Shown in pieces: positions 38,801 through 51,640 of a stretch of 64,000 nucleotides of DNA (position 1 is its first letter; each line of letters opens with the position of its first letter). Source of the DNA: Pipra filicauda. Taxonomy: Eukaryota; Chordata; Aves; Passeriformes; Pipridae. The stretch spans positions 806,001 to 870,000 of the forward strand of contig NW_024104295.1 of the NCBI RefSeq assembly GCF_003945595.2. Direction: 5' to 3'. The notes below the pieces were generated by a model. The model was not told where the DNA came from. It did not search any database and saw only the letters and a list, made by a program, of their open reading frames with translations. The position numbers and the translations under genes were made by a program.

Positions 38801-41130
38801 GAGGAGAAATCGCAGGCTTGTCATGTGGAAAAGTACTTCAGTCTATTGAAGCAGCATTACTTACATGACCGGATAAAGCAACATGGCCAGCCTCTGTTGT
38901 GAGCAGAGGGAACAAGGAGCATTTTTACTCTTTCAAAACCTTTTCCCAGAAGATATGGATATACAAAATATTATACCGTAAACTGAGGATTGAGATTCAA
39001 GACTGAAAACAAAAAGTACTTTATTAGAAGAAGTGGAACCAAACGTTCATCTCACTGCTGTAGCCATACAAGTGATTTCTTTAAGTAACAGTAAGTGGCT
39101 TTAATTATTTCAGAGCAAAAAATCTTTTCAAAGATTGTTTTTTTTGTCCATCGGTAATAGTTTTGTCTAAGAGTGTAGTAAGAGTGCTAGTGTTTTAAAT
39201 TGTGGAAACAAATACTCAGAGTAGCATCAGGATAGCTGAAGAAATTATGCTCAAAAGAGCAGACTGTGTAGGATTTGGTCTGAAAACTCTCCTCTCTGTT
39301 TGCATGATCCATCTTCAGCATGCACATTGACTTACAGGCAAGGTGAAGCAATCAAACATTTTTGATATTACCATTACATTTGTTTTGTGGTTAGCTTAGA
39401 ATTTTATGGATCTGTTTTACATTCGGTAAAAAGTGAACTAGGTATTCTTTGTTTTCCCCATGGGAGCTTTAGGATATGGTATGAATTAAGTTTATATGTA
39501 GTCAGGGATATAAAAGAACATACTGAGACATGTAAAATACCTTGAGGTAAAACATTTGGATCGCTGTAGGGACTGTATTCATGCACAAGTATGCATTAAA
39601 CATACAGGTATAAAATAAGGGACAATAATGTTAAGAATGTGTTTGATGCTCTATGTCATGGCAAGGGAATTGATGCTGTGTCTGAGCTTCAAATTGGTGC
39701 ATGGGTAATTAGAATATGTTATCCTAAAAGTTCTGCTTTTGGGGATCAAATAGTGCTTTTTCCATAACCTTTGTGTACACCTGCACAACTGGGAGAAAGC
39801 TATGGGGACTGCATGTCACAGTGATACTGGGTAGTATGGTTTTGACACCTGATTATGGTTCACTCAGGATGCCTCCTTTCTGGAGGGTCATGTTATGTCC
39901 TCTAAATTCCACCTCCTACAATAGTGAGCATCATCTTCTGGTTCTCCTGTTTGTTCACGTCAACTTCTAGCTAGCTGAGCTTGACCAAAAGAAAGTAGTC
40001 TGTGAACATAGAAACTGGAAGATTGGATGGATTTGTCATCACTAACCATCACAGGCTCATCCTGAGAAACATCTTATATTGACTAATTGCAGTGTTTTTC
40101 AGCACAGAATTAAGAGCATAGAGCATAAATGGAAGAAGAAAAACCCAGTTACTCTCTTGAGGTATCCACCATATATGTAATACATCCTTAGAAACAGAAA
40201 ACTGCTGTTTCTTAGATGTTCTGAGTTTTTATCTCAACTCTCACCATAATACAGAAATATTACACCTGGGCATATACCAAAACTATGCAAAAGGACCTAA
40301 AGAACATAGGTGCATGCTAATACTGGGAAGATAATTATAATAAAAGCTGAGATTTCTCAGGGAGTTCTGCAACTCCTTGTCTGGAAAATTATCCAGGAAA
40401 AAACAATGGAAATATGTGCGACATGTTAAGAACAGCTAGCTGGGTCTTGGAGTTCCCCATTCATTGGAACTTTGAACATTAGAAATCAGTTTTATTTTAC
40501 TGGCATGTGGTTCCCATAATGAAAACCAGTTGTGAACCCTGGCAGCTCCTAGAACCTCATACTGTGGGGCCACATTCAGCTGAGGCCAGATCTCCAACTT
40601 AGGCAAGGTCAGCTGTTTCATGGTCTGAAGTCTCCCTTTTGGGCATGAGGGGACCCATTCTTAGCCAAAATTACTGTTTAAACTTCTGTTCTGGAAACAT
40701 TGCTGAGCAGTAATGGGCATTGAAATCCCTGGCATGCCTTACTACTTGGTAACCCCAAGCACTTGCTCTGCTGAAGAGACCATGGAGAACTGGGGTCCCT
40801 ACCCCAGATCAGACTCTGACTGAGTTGCCCCAGAGCTATGAATCTGGAAAGCCAAAGCTCTAGAACACTCCAGGGATGTCTGATAAGAAATAAGGTCACT
40901 GTTTGACTGAAATCTACGGGGTGGTTTTTTCCAACTTTTGTCTTTACTGATGTTTCTACCAAATATTTCAGCTCTCTGGGATTAGTGTTGTTTGCTTAAA
41001 GTACATTTCATTGGAAAGTTTCTGACCAAAAAAAGCTAAAAATTATGCTAATATGTTTGCAGTTTTCAGGTATGGCATTGGGCAGTTGGAGGAACCCACA
41101 ATTCCAGCCAGTGTTGCGTTTTTTCTGTAA

Positions 41131-41157
41131 TTGGGAGAGATTGGGAGAGATTGGGAA
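41131..41157. repeat. 10-bp tandem repeat
   Basis: TTGGGAGAGA repeated twice and then TTGGGAA, a perfect short tandem run. Confidence 0.85.
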
Positions 41158-43916
41158 AATTTATAGGAATTAGAGGGTATTCTATGAGAAGACAAGAACA
41201 GACAAGTGTGATAACCTCTCAATGATGTCTGATAGCAAAAGGATTTGGCATCAGACAGATTATTGTGGTACAGATACTTAAAATTTTAATTTTAACTGTT
41301 TACTAATTCTGTAATTTTAAAGTGCACTATTTTATGTTGTAAATTATCTTATTTTAGAAATATTAAAACCATATAAATCTGATTGTTTTTTTCCAAAAGT
41401 GGATTTGTGCTTTCAGCTGTCCAAATCCAACCTGAATGAAAGATCAGTCACGATAGAAATGTTATCATGTAGTGCAACTAATGATTAAGCTGAGGTTTTT
41501 GAAAAATCAGTACAGTAAAGCTGTCTATTTTTATTAAGAAAGAACAAACTAATGGATTATATTGTTGTTGGGTTGAGGGTTCTTTGACCAAGTACTTTCT
41601 CATTAGAAAAGTTAAGAATTGTCCTCTGTTTATATTGAGTGAGCCAGCTTTAGAAGCATAGGTGCAGTTTCCTCAGGGAAATGCAGGGTGTCAAAGGGAG
41701 AGTAAGAAAAGTAACAGCTTCACATGCCTGAGAGGTGATTAATGAAGTCTGCTGGGAACTCCCAGGTGACTCCAAGAGAGTGCATGGATAAGCTCCATCT
41801 AGGGAACATGCTCCGTGTAGGTATTTTGGCAGTCTGAAATTCTTGGGGCAAAGCCAGTTGCTGGGTTCTCTACTGATGCAGAGGAGGCCTGGGAGAGCAA
41901 TGGGAAGGGCTACCAGGTCAGAAACTCTGGCCTACTTTTCCCTTTGCCCATGTTTCGCTATGAGATGGTAGCAGATAGCGGCCTGAGTCAGACTGTACCT
42001 GTGGTATCCAGCTGCATGGAGGGATGCAGAGGTGGTGTGGTGCCAATGAATCAGTGGTAGGCTTGGTGCCTGGTGCTAGCTGGCATTGCCCTGGTATGCG
42101 AGCAGGCACAGCACCATGTGCCCTGTCTGCTGTGACCAGAGAGACTGGCTCTGCTTGCCCTTTATGTGAGCTACCAGGAGCAAGGCTCTTTGTATCCATT
42201 TGGGTGGATGAATAACTGGTTTGCTGACTTTGTGCACATAAGCATTTTCAAAATATAGCCAACAAGCTTTGAAATAAAGAACATAACTGTTTTTATATAA
42301 TGTTGACTCTTTAGTATATAGATAATATGCTTAAAAAAAAATCAGTATCTTACAGACTTAAGTGTTGTTAGACTGACCAAAATCCTCCACAGGAGATGTT
42401 TAAACATGGTGTGATCTTTTTTACTACAAAAAGGTTCTCAGTGATGTATTTTCCCCTCAAATGTTTTATACAGAAATTGTTGCTAGCTGTTTGCCATATT
42501 TTAACCTAAGGATTGACAAGTTTCCATTTCAAGGATGTAAGGTCTACAGGCAGTAAGAACAAGGAAGAGCTATATTCTAAAGAAAACCACACCCTCAGGC
42601 AAACGTGTTACTTGCCTGCAATTGAAAAGCACATGATCCTGTACTTGTACTAAAAAAAGTCTTCTTCCTTTTGCCCTCAAAGCAATTGGCTGTGATAGCA
42701 CCTAGTATTTAGAGTCTCAGATAACCCCAATATCCTCTTTCTCTGTCCCTGAGTCATGCGAAGTCCACAAACATGTGGCTCAAGACAGCCTGGATATTAG
42801 AATACAGGTTTTTATGTGGCAACATGGTGCTACATGGAGGACAGAAGAAAAACAGCACAGAAAGTGGGGTACATATGAGAGAGAATGTATAAATACACAA
42901 AAGATGTATAAATGAGAAGCAAGAAGAGACCATCATTCACATTTTTAAACTTGTCATTAGCAAATAACCTGGGGATTTTGGTGAAGAGAAAAAAGTGGAA
43001 AGAGAGGAAATACCAACCAGGTGGCAGAAGATACTGTAATCCATCCAGTAAGGCTTCCTGGCTGCCAGTGACCAACTCAGCTCCCTGCCCAGCCCCATAT
43101 GTCCCAGTGCACCTACCCTGGGCACCCCAGACTCTGTGACTCCAACAGCTCTACCTGTCATCACACTCCACCCAGGGCCTGAGTCCTGGCTTAAAATAGA
43201 AAGTGAACTTCTCAGAAAGGGTTTGGCTGCCCAGGCATTTGTGCCCTGCCCGGCCCAAAAGGGTCTTGATTGAGGCTGTGTACTCCAAGTACTATTTTAA
43301 AACGAAAGTGAGTAGTGTTATATACATCACTACTCAGGCACAGGATTTTGAACAATAGCTCAGCCCCATTATTTCCATCCTAAAGTATTCCATCTTAAAT
43401 ATCTTAAGGTAGAAAACAGAAATTTTTCTTTGACAGATTGCTTTAACTTAGGAGAAATGAATGAGCATACACAGGAATATGAAGTCCAGAAGTTAGGGAA
43501 ATTAAACCTGTTGTTTTCAAATCTTCCCATGGAAATTTTCTCCTCTCTACAAGGTAACATTGGAATTTTCCTTTCACTGCAACCCAGCATATCATAGTGT
43601 CTGTGGTTTCTGTGCCCGATACTATTCCATCTGTTGTAGCTTTATCTGAAGTGACTAAACAGGGCATGGTGTAGCTTGTACAGTAGAAATGCAGGAGGAT
43701 TTTCTTTCTCTGCATTTTTCTCTCAGTGTAAAACATCTGTGGCTGCCTATCCCCGAAGGCATGATCCCAAAGCTGCTCAAGTCAGTAGGAGTCTTTTTGT
43801 TCTGCTGGCCCAAGTGCAGAGTCTGAACACACAATACAGCTCAGTATGTTGCAGTGTTACTTCAAGCCAATAGAAAACTATGTTGAATACCCACTTACAA
43901 TGTGATTAATACTGTT

Positions 43917-43940
43917 TAGTTATATTTTAGTTATATTTTA
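43917..43940. repeat. 12-bp tandem repeat
   Basis: TAGTTATATTTT occurs twice in succession, followed by a further ATTTTAAA. Confidence 0.8.
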
Positions 43941-45482
43941 TTTTAAATTCCAGACTAGAATAATTCTCTGTGCAAATGAAAAAGTTATCCCATGTTCCCA
44001 TTTGACTTCATAATTTTTGTCTGGCTCATTTATGACCCATCCCAGTGCACTCCTTTGTTCTGTTACACTAATTTATTGTTACTGCTGCCACAATCAGGTT
44101 TTCTCCTTTCTTCTTTGTGATACCTGATACTCCAGACTGTTGATCTCTGGCCCTGGGGAACATCATTTATAATTCCCAAGTGCGGAACCTGCTGTGATAA
44201 GAACAGCTATTGTTTATATACCAACATTGCAATTCCCTTACCAGTGGAAAAACCTGTGGTGGGGCAGGAATAATTTCTTGCTTCATCTGCGATGGATCAC
44301 TGTAGCTGCAATGAATCCAGTCACATTATCAAAGCAAGGAGTGAGAGGGGAGAAAAACTGTGTAGATTTCAGATCAGCAATGTGCACTGTACATCAGTGT
44401 GCGCTCTGTAACTTAAGGAATGTGGAATCGGGCTTGGTGATGCACAGTTTTCTACAATCCCTTGGAAGTGATGGAGAGGGAACCTGAAATTGTCAACACA
44501 AATTTTAGAAACTGTAAGTTTCTTTCTTATGTAGTTGGTGACCTAGATGACTTTTTCATCTCCCTGTTTGACCAACGTACCCTAACGGCACCAGAGCAGG
44601 CACATGATGCTTGCTAGAGGGGGAATTTCTCCTGTGCCTGTCATTGACAGTGTTCAGCCATCTAGAGAGCTCATTGCCAGGCAGAGTGAGATTCCACAGT
44701 CTCAATAGCACACGTATCCATTGCAAATTTTTGCCAAGGCCTCTTTTAACAAAGCACTAATGCTTTGGTATGGATGTTTTCCCTTTCTTTTCCTTGCGTG
44801 CTCATTCCTTACAGCTCCTTACAAAGCTATGATAAAACCCTCTCAAGCACTGTTATCTTTGCAGTGGCACATGTTTTATGGGGTCAAAGTGTCTTCATGC
44901 AACTTGACTGTGTTGCGGTCAATAAATGTCTGTGTTGTTCTTCTTCGCTTTGTGTATCCTTTATTTAATAAAGACCACATCAAGTTATTAGTAAAAGGCT
45001 AAACCCTACACTGAAAATATGCCAATATTTATTTCTCTTGTCTAAGGACTTCTGATGTGTTTGTGATGCTAGAGCATCAGCACTTTTTCTTGCTTTGGAA
45101 TCAGTGAACTCTAGGCTGTGTGTCTGATCAATAAACTGTAAGTCTGTTACTGGCTACATGTACTTGGAACACCTGACACTGAAACCCCTGATTTCAGCTT
45201 CAGTAGCTGTGAGAATCAGATTAGAGTAAGATGGTATTTGCATAGGTAAAAGCCTTTTTAAAACTCTCATATTCCTTTAACATGCAGCCTATTTTATTTC
45301 TGTTTATAGTATACTGTTGTTTTCTTTAGGTACTGAGGTCCCAAAGTGTTCTATTTAGCCAGATGTCAAATTATTTTGTCTTGAGCGTTTGGTTTTATTT
45401 CCTTATTTTCCATAGACAACCCACATCATGTTTTGCTCATTCAGTAATTTTATATCTTATACGTTTTTCCTCTTGTTTCCAG

Positions 45483-46315
45483 ATGCAGAGGGAAATTGCT
45501 TATACAGGACGAGATGGCCCAAGCAGTTCCCGCCCTGGATCTGCCACGCACCCTCTGCATGCGATGCCCAGCTCTCCACCCTCCACCCCGGTGCCCCACT
45601 CCATGCCTCCCTCTCCGTCCAGGATTCCCTATGGTGGGGGCCGGCCCATGGGTGTGCCAGGCAATGCCACCATCCCCAGGGACCGTCTCTCCAGCATGCC
45701 AGCCTCGCGCTCCATATCGCCCAGCCCAAGCGCCATTTTGGAGAGACGGGACGTGAAGCCAGATGAGGACATGAGTAGCAAAAACCTTACCCTGATCCGA
45801 AATGAAGGTCTGTACGGTGACCCCTACTTGTTTCACGAGGGGAGGATGAGTGTGGCTGCACCGCACTCCGGACACCCCCTCGATGTCCCCGATCACATTG
45901 TAGCCTACCATCGCAGTGCCATGAGGTCATCAAGCACTTACTGCAACCCTTCAATGCAGCCTGAAATGCTGGAGCAGTCCTTGTACAGACAAAAGTCACG
46001 GAGGTACACGGAGAGCCATTTGCCCACTCTCGGCTCTAAAACGCCTCCTGCCTCGCCCCACAGGGTGGCTGACATGAGAATGGTCGATATTCATCCTCAC
46101 CATGGCACTCACATTCCCCACCACACCATCCAGCCTGACAGGTCTTCCCCCAACCGCCAGTCCTTCAAAAAGGAGCCAGGACCGCCTGTGTTTGTGGATG
46201 CGAAAGCACGGAGTGCTGTCGGCCTCCCGGGCATGGCCGAGGCAATGCCCTCTCCAGCTGACAAGCAGGCTTTTGGCTATGGGTCACCTACCATGCCCAA
46301 GGACAAGGAGACAAG
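45483..46315 (+). CDS. KIAA1217: KIAA1217 large internal exon 4 of 7, Pro/Ser/His-rich region
   Basis: An 833-bp exon encoding about 277 residues from MQREIAYTGRDGPSS to PTMPKDKETR. It is low-complexity and probably disordered. It includes a proline-rich stretch with several PxxP motifs (SSPPSTPVPHSMPPSPSRIP), possible SH3 ligands, and family signatures ILERRDVKPDEDM, GHPLDVPDHI, YCNPSMQ, LYRQKSRRY and LPTLGSKTPPASPHRV. Many Ser-Pro and Thr-Pro sites suggest proline-directed phosphorylation (inference). The acceptor AG is at 45481-45482 after a T-rich tract, and the donor GTAAGG is at 46316. The reading frame stays open for 120 bases upstream into the intron, but that part is not family-like and the acceptor is strong, so I place the exon start at the splice site. 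The exon is GC-rich against AT-rich surroundings, as expected for coding sequence. It leaves in phase 2. Confidence 0.96.
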
Positions 46316-49300
46316 GTAAGGCAGAGCTGGGGCTTAATTTATGCAAATGGAAAATGTTCCTAATCTGCATATCCTTTGTCGTTTTACACCCAGGGGACAA
46401 TGTAATGTGTAGGAGCCTGCTGCAGTGTTTATTAGCTGTCTGTCAAGGTAGTTAGTAATTTAGAGGAGATGCGACACCACCCATTATTAATTTGAAAGTA
46501 TTGTCAACCCATGATGGATTCCTAGTTATTTTCATTTGTGTAAATTTCAGTCATTGGAAAAAATATAATAAAATAAAATGATTAACTAGGATTTTTCTTT
46601 CCAGACAACCAGATCATGTTACAAGAACAAATGATGTTCTGTTCCTGTTAATAAGGGAATATATTTCACCCCCGTTAAGAATGACACTCTGATATTACAA
46701 TTTTGGTTCTTTATAGAGTGAAGTTTTTCTCATCTAGTGTTAGGAAATGGGAAGTATTTATCATTACTGTCCTATCTCCTGTAAAACATGAATTTGCATA
46801 AAAATAGGACAGTTGTTTACAATAATGCTCCTTGAGGCGAAACTGCTGAGAAGAGCAAGTCTGTCCCAGGGAAGAAATTGAAACACAAATGCTGTTCCCA
46901 ATGATTTTTCCAGCATCACAAGTAGTTGGTGACCTGACTGTTTCTAACTTTTGTGTGCTGACAACAATCTCTCCTGTCTTTTTAAGGACCAGATTTTACG
47001 CAAAGGTCTGTGAGGGTTTCTCCTGCCATAGACCCTGCCCTAGGAGAGAAAAATCATTACACTGCCAGGCAGTTGCTGTGTATTTATACAAGCTGTGTTA
47101 ATCTCTAGCATATTGTTTGTGCTGTTAACTTTTATAGAGCTCTTTAGGGAAGTGGAGATGAATAGCTGGAAAATGCTGAGCTCACAGAGGCCAAAGGTAA
47201 CTGCTGACTGCCTTAACCACTGGGAAGATATGGAGCTTTCTATAGCCCCCAAGATTTCCCCTCAATCTGAGCAACTTGCTCAAGAATTAGTTGCCTCTTA
47301 CCATGCTTGGCCAGAAAAAAAAGCATTTTGAGGTCCATTGATGGGGAAAAAATTGAAGGAAATGAAGAAAATCAGCCATCCACAAAAATTACAGGCTTAT
47401 AGCTTGGTAGTTACGTTGACATAAGAGTGTGAGTTAGGGCATATTACAATCTAGGGTCGGTGAAATATGATTTTTATCTATCTGTTTCCGAGAGAAAGTT
47501 GCAGGTACCTGAAATTTCATTTCAAGCTTCCATTATTAAAACTGGGAAATAATTTGAAGGAAATTTGCCAGTTCCAATCCATTTTCAGATTGAAAATTTT
47601 ACAAAGTTCATAGTAGGAGGTTGAAAATAAGGAACCGCACCAACAATTGTTCAATTTGTGCAACTTCCTTTCTCCCCTCTGGGCGTCTCAACTGCTCACT
47701 CAGCTACACAGAAATGCACAAGGCTGTGTGTTTGTGAATGGATAAAGAGCAACTATACTGATAGTTCTGCAGCTCCTTAAAAGGGAGTTTTGCACCAGCA
47801 GTTTTAGTCCTGGTCCCAGAATATATTAACAGTGAAGAAAACAGCACTTGCCTAATTGCACTTCCAAATAAATACATGACCTTAAAATTCAGCGTGGTGT
47901 GTATTAGTCACATGGCGCTGAAAGAATCATTCTGAAAGCTGTCCTTATGAGTTGTGTTTTTTTTCAACCTTGAGGAAGTGTGACTTTCTAAAAAATATTT
48001 GTAAATACCAAATGCAATTCATGCAAATTGGTGTGTTTCCTAACCACTGCAATTTAAGAATTGGGTTGAGTTCCACGGATACAAAGTGCTCTAAGCCTTA
48101 ATTTAGTTTTGTAATAATTTCATAGACTTTGAAAGCAAACACTGTTGAAACTGTACCAAACTAAACAAGGGGTTATACAGGTTGAGGCGCTCTTTTCCTG
48201 CTTCAGCAGGGGCTGAATTGTTACAAGGTTGCCACGAACACCTGAAGGGTGATGTATATAATGGCAGAAAGGTATCCTGTACCTTGTTGTACAGGAGTTA
48301 CAGTTTACACCCATAAGCAGTACAGCTGGGCTTGCTTCTGTGAGTAAGAATATTTTGGGGATTGGAGAGATAGGGCTGAATTCATTCGCTTCCACGCATG
48401 GTAAAATGTAGTGTATGCTGCTCTGTTGTGCACGTTATCTACTTGCTGATGGCAAGAGCCTAAGAGCCAGGCCACAGACAGCACATGGCAGGGTGTTCAG
48501 TCAGCCTGCATGCAGAAGGTGTCAGGTGTGGGCAGATTGAGGATCTCTTAGTCTTGGGGGTACTGAGGAGTGAGGTCTTCTGCATTTGTGCACTGTGACA
48601 AGAGAGACTCTGCATCCTGACTCATTCAGGAGTGGGTTGAGGACCCTGCAGGCACCAAACCCATCAAATCAGCACTGTTCTTCCTTTAGTCTCTAGTGGA
48701 GTGTGCTGTGAGCAAAGAAAACATCTCTTGTGCCATGCCTTTGTGAAAATTACCTTGAAGTAGCACTGCCACAATCTCAGGACAGTGCAAATTTACGTAT
48801 AAGTCAGAGAAAAGATTGAAATGGATAGTGACAATGTCAGAAGTAAAACTGAATCTCTCTTTCCTTGTTAATTCTCCTTCAATTTTTCCAGTCCAGGGCT
48901 GAACTGGCATATCTGGGTAATTTATCAGAATATGTTGTGTACTTATAGCAGATAAGACCTCTCATTGACTGTGTGCTGGTTTTGTTGAAGAAAATTACTC
49001 CATTACCTTTGGAAGTTACTACAGGCAAAACAGATATTTAAATGTTGATAAATTGGAAAAGAAGCTGTTTATTCAAAAGTGCATTCAATTAAGTACTGTT
49101 TAACTTTCAGTCTTTGCATTTATAATGTGTTGCAAAATTTTAGGTTATTTGAAGTGCTGAATATGTATATAATTAATGCTGCTACTCACTAAAACATAAT
49201 CCTTAGAATAGCAAGATAAAAGAACATTTTTTCTCAGGAGTGTACTGTGGTTCTCTTCTGCCTGAACACAACTTTTGTCCTGTTCTTGTTATGCCACATT

Positions 49301-50539
49301 AGTGATTAGTGAGAAAAGATGATGGTTGGACTGAGCAAAAAATGATCACATTCATGGCTCATGGCTTGCAGTTCAATACTAAAGTTTAATGGCCAACTGT
49401 AGATTATCAGATACTCTTTCCACCACTAAAGTACTTTGTTGTTTGATATGTTGAAGTATGGATGGACTCTCTATGCATTAGGAAAAATGGCCATACAGAG
49501 CCATGAAAAGGCAGGAACAGTGAGAGACTCCATCAGCAATGCACTGAGAACTGTGTAAGGGGAGCTTTGCAGATATACTCTTCAGACACTTTCCACAGGG
49601 CCAAAATTGCATCTTCCTTTGTGAAAGGTGTTGAATAACCAGGCAGAAAAAGATTAATGCAAATGACTGCTGCAGGATGGAGGAAAGATAAACTGTATTT
49701 TGGCTTCCTTCTGTTAGAGGAACTCTTTGTAGGAAGATGAGATGCAGACTCTTCGATAAGAGGTCACGTAGTCTCACAGCTGGCAGTGCTTCAGAGCTTC
49801 CTTTTTTCTCTTTAGCTCCAAACTAGTAGAAAGATTGAATTTAATCTTCTTCTTAGGAGAGTGAAATACTCACCTGTGTGTATCTTTCCGTGAGAAGAGA
49901 GAAGAATGCAGAAGAGTTCTACTGGTCTTTGGTTCCCACCTTTCCAGCTCTTTTGGGGGACTTTGGAATAAAGTCTGACTGAGACACCTTCAGTTCTAGG
50001 GAAACCATTGAGAAAGACAACCTATTCCTATTTCCTCTCTTTTCTCAGTGAGATAAAAAAAATGATAATGAAATGTTTCCCTCATAGGGTAATATAGAAA
50101 GCAATGTGTATTTCTGTGTCTCTGATCCTCTTTTGATTGCTATACTGACTTCGCTTGGGGTTAATTATAAAATATGAAGTCATTGCAAATTTTTCTCCAG
50201 GAAGGTGTGCAAATTAGTTCATGGTGCAGACTTGGTATTTGAGTACATCTGGTATGGATGACGCTCTGTACAGCCTAGGAACATGAATGAACAGTTACAT
50301 AGCCCAGTGTTATTCTGTGTCTGTATGAAGTATCTTCTCAGTGATGTGAATATGAAAGATGTCCCCAGGAAAGGGAAGTAACATGCAAGTCACGCTTAAG
50401 TAGCATTGCTGTGACAAGTGGAAATCAATTCAGCAATATGCTGTACCCTTCTTGGCATTATTTCCAGTTAATTGCAGTAGAGGGAATTACATGAAACCTC
50501 AGTGAAGCTGTAAGGAAGAAATCTGGCGATGAAATCTAA

Positions 50540-51640
50540 TGTATCAATGCACAGTCCCCAGAGAAGCAAGGGCTTGCTTTGCTTTGCTGAATCTGGGGAG
50601 CAGGGTGCTAAGGTGGTGCCCAGTGCCTGGACAAACCATGGCCTGGAGGTGGCTGCTGGGTAGAACAGTGCTGGCGAGTGGCCTGTGCCTGCCTTGCTGG
50701 CCGAGGTCTGTGAAAAGCCAAAGCCGTCTGAGGGAGAGACTTGCTGGGCTGGGCGTCACTTCTGACCTTGGCCCCTTCCTTTCCTCCCTCGCCATGCTGC
50801 CACCTCTGACTCTCCCAGCATTCACAGGAAAACAATGTGAAACAATGCCTTTCTGTGCAGAGGCTGATAAAATAGGCATTTCTTCCCCAACTGCTGTAGA
50901 AAGGACCCTCCCTGCACTTCCTGGGTGGTGGAGAATTGTAGCTTTATCTGGGAAATTAATCTGGGAGCAGAGATGGGGTTGGGTCTTCTTGTGCTACCAC
51001 CACCAGCAAAGAGGCCGCTGCGTTTTGTTCTGCCTGACCCTGTCTCATAATACTCCACATCCCAGCCTGACCTGCCCACAGGGACCCTGGCCTGCCCCGT
51101 GTCACTGGAGTGCCGACCTGTCCTGTGCCCTGGGAGCCTTGGTCTGCCCAATGTCACCAGCGTGACAGCCTGTCCCTTACTGTGGGAACCCTGGCCTGCC
51201 CCATCCATGGAACCCCAGCCTGCCCCATGCAGGGAGGGCTGCTGGGGCAGGCTGTTCCCCCACCTTTCCTCTCCACAGCAGGGAGTACTGCGAGAGGTAG
51301 AAAATACAGTGTTAAGGACCAAAACTGTACAGTTGTCATGGTGGTGCTGGCATCCCTGGTAGACCCTGGCCTGGCACAGGCTGAGGAGGCATTCATTTTC
51401 TCCGTCCCGGAGCTGAGGCTGCTCCAGCCCTTCACAGGGAAGCCAGAGGGGAAGGGGTTGGCTGCAGACTCTGTCCCTGCTCCTTTGGGGCCGTGTGGCA
51501 GGCAACAGGACTAGGCCACCAGCCCTCCCAGCCATGTCAGCCAAGGTCACGGCCCCAACCACCAGGCTGTCCGCATCCCTCCCTGCCTGTGCTGGAGCAT
51601 GCTGCCTCCCACCACTCAGACCGCCTCGCCTCCGAAAATC
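50540..51640. other. GC-rich block with overlapping long open frames on both strands
   Basis: About 1.1 kb far richer in G and C than the flanks, with abrupt edges. It is rich in CCTGGCCTGCCC-type words and poor in CpG, so not a CpG island. A 208-codon plus frame (50539-51165) and a 246-codon minus frame (50822-51562) overlap. Both are low-complexity, rich in Gly/Ser/Arg or Pro/Leu/Trp, and match nothing I know. I read these as chance frames in compositionally biased DNA rather than genes. A lineage-specific exon or non-coding transcript cannot be excluded. Confidence 0.6.
51081..51240. repeat. 51-52 bp minisatellite, about three copies
   Basis: Copies start at 51081 (GGGACCCTGGCCTGCCCC), 51132 (GGGAGCCTTGGTCTGCCC) and 51184 (GGGAACCCTGGCCTGCCCC), spaced 51 and 52 bp. 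The second halves are recognisably alike (GTCACTGGAGTG against GTCACCAGCGTG). The third copy degenerates. Confidence 0.75.

Larger units (their letters stand above)
21976..45482 (+). other. KIAA1217 intron C (23.5 kb, phase 0)
   Basis: Begins GTAAGT and ends CTCTTGTTTCCAG. It holds a GGT run (22684-22702), a CR1 stub (33099-33155), an ATGT microsatellite (34249-34270), an LTR-like block (35200-35580) with a C/A-rich tract beside it, and two short tandem repeats (41131-41157, 43917-43940). Elsewhere (21976-33098 and 35881-45482) the sequence is AT-rich with short open frames only. I saw no exon with both good splice sites and recognisable protein. Confidence 0.8.

Noticed and set aside
45363..45482. 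Upstream extension of exon 4 with a hydrophobic leader-like start
   Set aside because: The sequence is T-rich intron with a good acceptor at its end; the leader-like residues follow from T-rich codons. Kept only as a start-site question.
45450..45911. 153-codon antisense frame opposite KIAA1217 exon 4
   Set aside because: It is the shadow of a GC-rich Pro/Ser/His coding exon; the plus-strand reading is clearly the real one.
50539..51165. 208-codon plus-strand open frame
   Set aside because: Same GC-rich block; Trp/Pro/Leu-rich translation without family features; minisatellite units are read through.
50822..51562. 246-codon minus-strand open frame
   Set aside because: It lies in GC-rich, partly tandem-repeated DNA, has low-complexity composition, no recognisable domain, and overlaps a plus-strand frame of similar length. 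It is intronic to KIAA1217.
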